Of a stretch of 10,259 bases of DNA, positions 5,646 to 10,259 are shown piece by piece. The stretch lies in the NCBI GenBank assembly GCA_030044455.1, contig JASHVU010000612.1, positions 1 to 10,259 of the forward strand. The letters are read 5' to 3'. Under the pieces are notes generated by a model. The model was given only the letters and a program-made list of their open reading frames with translations. It made no database searches and had not been told where the DNA came from. The stretch's first letter is position 1, and every line of letters begins with the position of its first letter. The DNA is from Acidobacteriaceae bacterium (lineage in GTDB: Bacteria > Acidobacteriota > Terriglobia > Terriglobales > Acidobacteriaceae). The translations under genes and the position numbers were made by a program.

Positions 5646-6839
5646 ATGGCAGAGTTCGTCATCAAGCTGGCCGATGAGCGAGGCCGGGTGCAGGAACAGG
5701 TGCACACCGCGGCCTCAGCCGAGGAACTGCGCCTGCGGTTCGCTCATGCCGGCTTCCACGTATATTCGGTCAAGGCGCGTGGCGGGCTGGGCCACCGCCG
5801 CAGAAAGGTGAAGCTGGAGCCGTTCCTGATCTTCAACCAGCAGTTTTTGACGCTGATTCGGGCCGGCCTGCCCATCCTGAGCTCGCTCGAGATGTTGGGA
5901 AAGATCCAGAAAAACCCGAATTTTGCCGGACAGCTCGACAATGTTTCGGCGCGAGTAAAAACGGGCGAGGCGCTTTCCTCGGCCTTTGACGCGCAGGGCG
6001 GATTCCCGGTAATGTACACCACCACGCTGCTGGCAGGCGAGCGCTCAGGCAATCTTCAGGAGGTGCTGGAAAGGTACGTAACTTTCCAGCGGGTAACGCT
6101 GACACTCAAGAAAAAGCTGGTCGGCTCGCTTATCTACCCTGGCGTGCTGCTGATGCTGGTGTGCGGACTGATGACCTTCATGTTCACAGTGGTCATACCG
6201 CAGTTTGCCGCGTTGTACGACCAGATGGGCTCAAAGCTACCGACGATGACCATGTATCTGCTGGCGTTCGGCAAGTGGATGCAGCACAACATTCCATGGC
6301 TGGTGATAGGGCTGCTGGCGGTGCTGACGGTGTTTTACCGGTTCTCGGTCACCGAGCGTGGGCGCGATTTTGTGGACGGGTTCCGGGTGGGCATGCCAGT
6401 GTTCGGTAAGATCTGGCTCAAGTACCAGGTAGCGCTTTTCTCCCGCACGCTTTCAACGCTGCTCACCGGCGGATTGCCGCTGGTGCCGTCGCTTGAGACG
6501 GCGGCGCGATCGATCTCGTCGCGGAAGGTCTCAAAGGCGGTAACCTCTTCAATTACAACGGTGCGGGAGGGCAAAAGTCTGGCCGATTCGCTGGCCAAGA
6601 CCGGAGTCTTTCCGCAGCTGGCCACCGATATGACCACGGTGGGCGAGCAGACGGGCGCGTTACCGGCCATGCTGAATTCGGTGGCCGAGTTTTTCGAAGA
6701 AGACGTGGGCACGGCGCTGGCCGCGGCACTGGCGCTCATTGAACCGCTCATCCTGATCATTATGGGCGTGGTCGTAGTCTTTATTCTGGTCTCGCTCTAC
6801 CTGCCCATCTTCTCGCTGGGCCAGACCGCAGGAGGATAA
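5646..6839 (+). CDS. pilC: Type IV pilus inner-membrane platform protein PilC (GspF family)
   Basis: A 397-aa polytopic inner-membrane protein on which the cytoplasmic motor ATPase acts during pilus assembly or retraction. Two T2SSF (GspF) domains are visible, each beginning with a related helix. The first (about 60-185) has FNQQFLTLIRAGLPILSSLE and GERSGNLQEVLERY. The second (about 262-385) has LFSRTLSTLLTGGLPLVPSLE and GEQTGALPAMLNSV. Membrane segments lie at about 160-185, 215-232 and 365-388, the usual three. The N-terminal 45 residues form the small cytosolic domain seen in PilC rather than GspF. The start is ambiguous. ATG 5646 gives the family-like MAEFVIKLADERG, but a GTG at 5607 in the same frame has a nearer SD (AGGAA, 6 nt) and would add 13 residues. 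pilB follows after 7 nt, with its SD overlapping the pilC stop region, so the two are translationally linked. Confidence 0.95.
   Translation: MAEFVIKLADERGRVQEQVHTAASAEELRLRFAHAGFHVYSVKARGGLGHRRRKVKLEPFLIFNQQFLTLIRAGLPILSSLEMLGKIQKNPNFAGQLDNVSARVKTGEALSSAFDAQGGFPVMYTTTLLAGERSGNLQEVLERYVTFQRVTLTLKKKLVGSLIYPGVLLMLVCGLMTFMFTVVIPQFAALYDQMGSKLPTMTMYLLAFGKWMQHNIPWLVIGLLAVLTVFYRFSVTERGRDFVDGFRVGMPVFGKIWLKYQVALFSRTLSTLLTGGLPLVPSLETAARSISSRKVSKAVTSSITTVREGKSLADSLAKTGVFPQLATDMTTVGEQTGALPAMLNSVAEFFEEDVGTALAAALALIEPLILIIMGVVVVFILVSLYLPIFSLGQTAGG
6830..6835 (+). promoter_or_regulatory. Strong Shine-Dalgarno for pilB inside the pilC end
   Basis: AGGAGG lies in the last codons of pilC (which read Ala-Gly-Gly) and 11 nt before ATG 6847. 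This fits translational coupling of the two motor components. Confidence 0.6.
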
Positions 6840-6846
6840 ACAAGCG

Positions 6847-8481
6847 ATGGCCGACGCTAATGTAATCGCACTTCCGGTTCCGCAGGCCATGGACGAGCGC
6901 AGCCAGGCAGAGTCGCTGGCGCGGCGCTATCATGCCGAATTTGTCGATCTGAAGAACTTCAAGATTCAGCACGAACTGCTGCGCACGGTGCCGGTGGAAC
7001 TGATGTTCAGGTACAACTTTGTTCCCATTGAGCAGCAGGCCGACGCTCTGGTGATTGCAGTCAGCGATCCTTCGCGGCTGATGGTGCTGGATGAGATTGC
7101 CGGCCTGCTCGGCCAGCGGATTGCGCCGCGCGTGGCCACGCTTTCGCAGATCACCGATCTGCTGAAGAAGACAGAGCAGAGCCAGCGCGTGCTTGACGAG
7201 GCCAGCGAAGGACTGACCTTTGACGTTTTGAACGGCGAAGAAAACGCCGATGAAAACATCTCGATCGAAAAGCTGACCAGCGAAGAAGACATCAGCCCCA
7301 TTATCCGGCTGGTGGATACGACCATCTTCACCGCGCTGGAGCGGCGCGCCTCCGACATACATATTGAGACCAACGACGACTCGGTAATTGTGAAGTACCG
7401 CATCGACGGCGTGCTGCAGGCGGCCATGGCGCCGATTGCGCGCGAGCACCACTCCACGATTCTGAGCCGCATCAAGATTATGAGCGAGCTGGACATTGCC
7501 GAGCGACGCGTGCCCCAGGACGGCCGCTTCCGCGTGCGCTATAAGGGCCGGCTAATCGATTTCCGTGTATCTATTATGCCCACTGTACATGGCGAGAACG
7601 CTGTGCTGCGCGTGCTCGACAAAGAGTCGATGAGCGAGAAGTTCAAGAACCTGACCCTCAACGTGGTTGGCTTCGCCGACGAAGATCTGCGCAAATTTAG
7701 AAGGTATATTCGCGAGCCGTATGGGATGGTGCTGGTAACCGGGCCGACAGGGTCGGGCAAGACGACCACACTCTACGCGGCGTTGAACGAGATCAAGAGC
7801 GACGAAGATAAGATCATCACTATTGAGGACCCGGTTGAGTACCAGATTCGCGGCATCACGCAGATTCCAGTGAATGAGAAAAAGGGCCTGACTTTTGCGC
7901 GCGGATTGAGGTCGATTCTGCGTCACGACCCTGACAAGATTCTCGTTGGAGAAATTCGTGACCAGGAGACCGCGCAGATTGCCATCAACTCCGCACTCAC
8001 CGGCCACCTTGTATTCACTACTGTGCACGCCAACAATGTGGTCGACGTTCTGGGGCGTTTCCTGAACATGGGAGTTGAAGCTTACAACTTTGTTTCCGCG
8101 CTCAACTGCATTCTGGCGCAGCGGCTGGTGAGAACCATCTGCGACTACTGCGCCCGGAAGGTTCACTATTCCGATGATGAACTGCTTACGAGCGGCCTCG
8201 ATCCGCAGGAGTGGCGCACATTTGGTTTCCGTGAGGGCGCGGGCTGCATGGAGTGCGGCGGAACCGGATACCGGGGAAGAACCGCGATCCATGAGCTGCT
8301 CGATTTGACCGATCCGATTCGCGAAATCATTCTCGCCAAGAAGCCGACGTCGGAAATTCGCAGAGAAGCTCAAAGGGAAGGCATGACATTTTTGCGCGAG
8401 TCGGCGATTGACCGGGTGCGCCGGGGGCTGACGACGCTGAGGGAGATTAACAAGGTGACTTTTATTGAGGCGTCGCGGTAA
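6847..8481 (+). CDS. pilB: Type IV pilus assembly ATPase PilB (GspE/PulE family)
   Basis: A 544-aa cytoplasmic hexameric secretion ATPase expected to power pilus extension through PilC. Residues about 20-110 form an MshEN/T2SSE_N domain, a domain that binds c-di-GMP in some relatives. The motor core follows: N2 domain with SDIHIE (169-174), Walker A GPTGSGKT 299-306, Asp box IITIEDPVEY 323-332, Walker B ILVGEIRD 365-372, and His box SALTGHLVFTTVHAN 382-396. A zinc-binding tetracysteine pair is intact, with C432-x2-C435 and C467-x2-C470, characteristic of PilB/GspE and absent from PilT. All catalytic elements are present. The N-terminus is one domain shorter than E. coli-type GspE with two N1 subdomains. 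A GspE role in type II secretion cannot be excluded from this gene alone, but the pilC, pilM and pilN neighbours favour a type IV pilus. A 154-nt repeat-rich spacer follows before pilM. Confidence 0.95.
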   Translation: MADANVIALPVPQAMDERSQAESLARRYHAEFVDLKNFKIQHELLRTVPVELMFRYNFVPIEQQADALVIAVSDPSRLMVLDEIAGLLGQRIAPRVATLSQITDLLKKTEQSQRVLDEASEGLTFDVLNGEENADENISIEKLTSEEDISPIIRLVDTTIFTALERRASDIHIETNDDSVIVKYRIDGVLQAAMAPIAREHHSTILSRIKIMSELDIAERRVPQDGRFRVRYKGRLIDFRVSIMPTVHGENAVLRVLDKESMSEKFKNLTLNVVGFADEDLRKFRRYIREPYGMVLVTGPTGSGKTTTLYAALNEIKSDEDKIITIEDPVEYQIRGITQIPVNEKKGLTFARGLRSILRHDPDKILVGEIRDQETAQIAINSALTGHLVFTTVHANNVVDVLGRFLNMGVEAYNFVSALNCILAQRLVRTICDYCARKVHYSDDELLTSGLDPQEWRTFGFREGAGCMECGGTGYRGRTAIHELLDLTDPIREIILAKKPTSEIRREAQREGMTFLRESAIDRVRRGLTTLREINKVTFIEASR

Positions 8482-8489
8482 GGCGGCCG

Positions 8490-8517
8490 CTAGCTCCTAG
8501 CTTCTAGCTGCTAGCTT
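8490..8517. repeat. Heptamer array, CTAGCTN x4 (left arm)
   Basis: Four contiguous 7-mers share CTAGCT and differ only in the last base (C, T, G, T). The array begins 8 nt after the pilB stop. Its reverse complement recurs at 8603-8630, so the two arrays form the arms of a long inverted repeat. CTAG, a tetranucleotide rare in many bacterial genomes, occurs in every unit. Confidence 0.85.
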
Positions 8518-8602
8518 GCTTGGTGGGTCAGTTGGCTTCAAAGGCTGAGATGAAGAGTATCGGCTTCGCTAAGATTTCAGCTTCAAACAAAGACGATTAG
8601 GA

Positions 8603-8630
8603 AGCTAGAGGCTAGAAGCTAGAAGCTGAG
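8603..8630. repeat. Heptamer array, NGCTAGA x4 (right arm)
   Basis: AGCTAGA, GGCTAGA, AGCTAGA and the diverged AGCTGAG are the reverse complement of the CTAGCTT-type units at 8490-8517. The last unit overlaps the pilM ribosome-binding site GAGG (8628-8631). Confidence 0.85.
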
Positions 8631-8631
8631 G
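8628..8631 (+). promoter_or_regulatory. pilM Shine-Dalgarno embedded in a heptamer unit
   Basis: GAGG lies only 4 nt before ATG 8636 and overlaps the last, diverged heptamer of the right arm. When the inverted repeat folds, this site sits at the base of the stem, so folding could modulate pilM translation. This is inference. Confidence 0.4.
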
Positions 8632-8635
8632 TTGC

Positions 8636-9556
8636 ATGAGTTCAATTCTTGATGCGGCAAAGTTGAAGAGCGAGACAGGCGGGCGGCCGCCGGTGGCAGT
8701 GGAGATTTCGCCGGAGGGAGTACTGGCCGCGGCATTGCCCTCGGCGGGCGGAAAACCGGTATATGCCTTCGAAAACTTGCCGGACGGTTTTGTTGTGCCG
8801 GGGATCGAGGACACCAACCTTCGCGCCTCTGAAGCCGTGGCCAGCGCCATTCGCTCCGCGCTGGAACGGGTTTCGCCGCGGTCGCGAGTGACGACGCTGG
8901 TGGTGCCAGACACGCTGGTGAGAGTGTTCATGCTCGACTTTGATACCCTGCCCGCGAAGATAGCCGACGCACTTCCGGTGATGCGATTCAGGCTGCGCAA
9001 GATGGTTCCATTTGACGTGGAACAGGCGGTAGTGAGCTACCAGATTCTGAGCCAGACGAAGGAACAGTGCAAAGTGCTGGCTGCGGTTATTCCGGGGCCG
9101 GTGCTGGCTGAATATGAGGCGGTAGTGCGTGCCTCGGGGTATGAACCAGGCGCGGTATTGCCTTCAAGCCTGGCGGCGATTGAAACGGTGGATTCGATGG
9201 AGGCGGTGCTGGCAGCAAATCTGAGCAGCCGCGGCATCACCACGCTGATCGCGAACGGGCAGGAGCTGCTGCTGTACCGGAACCTGGAGCTGCCGGAAGA
9301 TGCCGGCGAGCGGGCGCGGGAGATTGAACGAACAATTGCGGTAGCCACTGCCTACTACGAAGACAGGCTGGGCGCCCGGCCGGTGAAGCTTTACTATGCG
9401 GGCAATCGCGAAGCGGCAGAGTTCGCCACCTGGCTTGGCGAAACGGAACTGTCTGTGGTGGAGTTGGCGCCCAAGCCCGATTCCGGAGCGATGACCTCGC
9501 TGGGAGACAGCAGCATTGCCGGAGTGACTGGGGCACTGGTGGGAGCAACCGCGTGA
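8636..9556 (+). CDS. pilM: PilM-like actin-fold pilus protein with degenerate nucleotide site
   Basis: A 306-aa protein in the position and of the size expected for PilM, the cytoplasmic FtsA/actin-fold component that binds the PilN N-terminus and links the pilus alignment complex to the motor. The recognisable core is VVPDTLVRVFMLDFDTLP (89-106), followed by the RFRLRKMVPFDVEQAVVSYQIL stretch (117-138) that resembles the PilM region around its conserved E/D-rich helix. The first phosphate motif, normally near VGLDIGSSS, reads VAVEIS (20-25). The second, normally DIG, reads NLS (195-197). The adenosine motif near 254-258 lacks the paired glycines. ATP binding may therefore be lost. Sequence identity is weaker than for pilC and pilB, so the call leans partly on the neighbours. 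The C-terminal tail (283-306) is Gly/Ala/Ser-rich. The stop overlaps the pilN GTG by 4 nt. Confidence 0.82.
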   Translation: MSSILDAAKLKSETGGRPPVAVEISPEGVLAAALPSAGGKPVYAFENLPDGFVVPGIEDTNLRASEAVASAIRSALERVSPRSRVTTLVVPDTLVRVFMLDFDTLPAKIADALPVMRFRLRKMVPFDVEQAVVSYQILSQTKEQCKVLAAVIPGPVLAEYEAVVRASGYEPGAVLPSSLAAIETVDSMEAVLAANLSSRGITTLIANGQELLLYRNLELPEDAGERAREIERTIAVATAYYEDRLGARPVKLYYAGNREAAEFATWLGETELSVVELAPKPDSGAMTSLGDSSIAGVTGALVGATA

Positions 9557-10259
9557 AGATCACACTGAATCTCGCCACCCGCCCGTTTGTCGACGTTGGA
9601 CCGGCGATGAAACGGCTGCGCATCGGCATGGTTGTGCTGGCCGTGTTTTCGCTCGCCGCGCTCGGAGCTCTGCACCTGGTGCACAGCAGGGCCGAAGCAG
9701 CGCGGGCACGCGAGCACTCTCTGGACGGAGCGATTGCCAGAATTAACGCCGAGCGGCAGGGCTACGAAGCGATGATGGCCCAGCCGAAGAACGCCGAGTT
9801 CATGTCCGAAGTGGATGAGCTGAACGAATTGTTCGAGGAAAAGGCGTTCAGCTGGACGATGGCGATGGAGAGCCTTGAAACCGTATTGCCGGGCGGCGTA
9901 CAGGTAACGCAAATTGAGCCGCAACGATCCAAAACCGGCCAGATCACGCTTCATCTGCGCGTGTCGGGCCCGCACGACCTGTCTGACAACCTGGTAAAGA
10001 ATCTGGAGCAATCCAAGCGGTTCCAGTCGCCGCGCATTGTCGGTGAAGAGGCTGCAGAATCGTCCAACAATCAGAACTCGCGGACACTGGAGCCGGTCAG
10101 CATATCGAACCGTTTCAATTTCGATCTGCAAGCGGAATACGTTCCGCCTACTGAAGATGAGCTGGCTGCCGAGAGAAAGAAACAGAAGGCCGTCGAGGCG
10201 GAGAACGACACCGGGGAGCCTGCGCCCGGCGTCGCGCCGCAGCCGCCGGGGCCAAATCG
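9553..10259 (+). CDS. pilN: PilN-like fimbrial assembly protein (partial, runs off the right edge)
   Basis: The frame is open from GTG 9553 to the window end (235 codons visible, no stop). It begins MKITLNLATRPFVDVGPAMK: the NLATRP-type N-terminus is the short conserved tail by which PilN docks into PilM. One membrane segment follows at about 24-42, then a helical, coiled-coil-prone region (45-100), then the ferredoxin-like periplasmic domain (about 103-195, including a WTMAMESLETVLPGGVQVTQIE start). The visible end is Lys/Glu- then Pro-rich. As a bitopic inner-membrane protein it would form the PilM-N-O alignment complex. The start is a GTG overlapping the pilM stop in GTGA, typical of translational coupling. 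pilO would be expected next, outside the window. The PilN family usually ends near 200 aa, so the extended charged/Pro-rich tail is unusual. Confidence 0.85.
   Translation, partial: MKITLNLATRPFVDVGPAMKRLRIGMVVLAVFSLAALGALHLVHSRAEAARAREHSLDGAIARINAERQGYEAMMAQPKNAEFMSEVDELNELFEEKAFSWTMAMESLETVLPGGVQVTQIEPQRSKTGQITLHLRVSGPHDLSDNLVKNLEQSKRFQSPRIVGEEAAESSNNQNSRTLEPVSISNRFNFDLQAEYVPPTEDELAAERKKQKAVEAENDTGEPAPGVAPQPPGPN

Larger units (their letters stand above)
8490..8630. repeat. Nested hairpin filling the pilB-pilM spacer
   Basis: The outer arms are heptamer arrays that pair over about 28 nt with a few mismatches. Inside them, 8542-8551 pairs completely with 8574-8583 (10 bp counting G-U pairs as RNA), and the core offers a further GAAG/CTTC (8552-8555 with 8564-8567). 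The transcript between pilB and pilM should therefore fold into a long, interrupted stem. No T-run follows, so it is not an obvious intrinsic terminator. It may attenuate, protect or process the mRNA. The downstream end touches the pilM SD. There is no transposase, and no target-site duplication can be seen. Confidence 0.65.

Noticed and set aside
7552..8373. Minus-strand open frame of 273 codons inside pilB
   Set aside because: It lies wholly inside the conserved PilB catalytic core and is a shadow of that reading frame.
8490..8630. CRISPR-like array
   Set aside because: Units are 7 bp, contiguous without unique spacers, and inverted between the two sides; no cas genes are nearby.
9394..10131. 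Minus-strand open frame of 245 codons at the right end
   Set aside because: It overlaps pilM and the partial pilN, which have recognisable motifs and a 4-nt overlap. The minus-strand product has no family features.

Overview
The window looks like a chromosomal segment from an Acidobacteriota-type bacterium (Terriglobia/Acidobacteriales-like). This is an inference from four things: moderately high GC, a winged-helix/AAA ATPase regulator of the sort abundant in that phylum, the character of the PilC/PilB/PilM/PilN proteins, and intergenic spacers built from short tandem heptamers. No rRNA, tRNA, transposase or CRISPR array is visible, so placement rests on protein character only.

Layout. (1) 145-1899, minus strand: a PhoB/CadC-type winged-helix regulator fused to a STAND-like/AAA ATPase module, without the long TPR tail such proteins often carry. 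(2) A 316-bp spacer separates it from a divergent small STAS-domain protein (anti-sigma-factor antagonist type, 2216-2569, plus). (3) 2654-3331, plus: riboflavin synthase alpha subunit, preceded by a period-8 repeat and a promoter-like sequence placed so that its transcript would be leaderless. (4) Converging on it from the minus strand is a probable two-gene unit: a membrane-anchored CapA-family metallophosphatase (4030-5469) followed by a small one-TM protein of unknown function (3405-3980). (5) Divergent from capA, the plus strand carries the start of a type IV pilus cluster, pilC, pilB, pilM, pilN, with pilN running off the right edge.

How the genes fit together. PilB is the cytoplasmic extension ATPase, PilC the inner-membrane platform it drives, and PilM/PilN the cytoplasmic and inner-membrane alignment subcomplex. 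pilC-pilB and pilM-pilN are tightly packed (7-nt gap and 4-nt overlap). The two pairs are separated by a 154-bp non-coding spacer that can fold into a long hairpin. The genes left of 5469 are unrelated housekeeping or regulatory genes.

The least expected feature is the non-coding DNA. Four arrays of 7-bp tandem repeats with three different unit sequences sit in the gaps at 3339-3380, 3404-3426, 8490-8517 and 8603-8630. The last two are reverse complements of each other and bracket the pilB-pilM spacer. One array supplies the last codons and stop of the unknown minus-strand gene. I see no unmistakable new enzymatic system; these repeats are the best candidate for something under-described.
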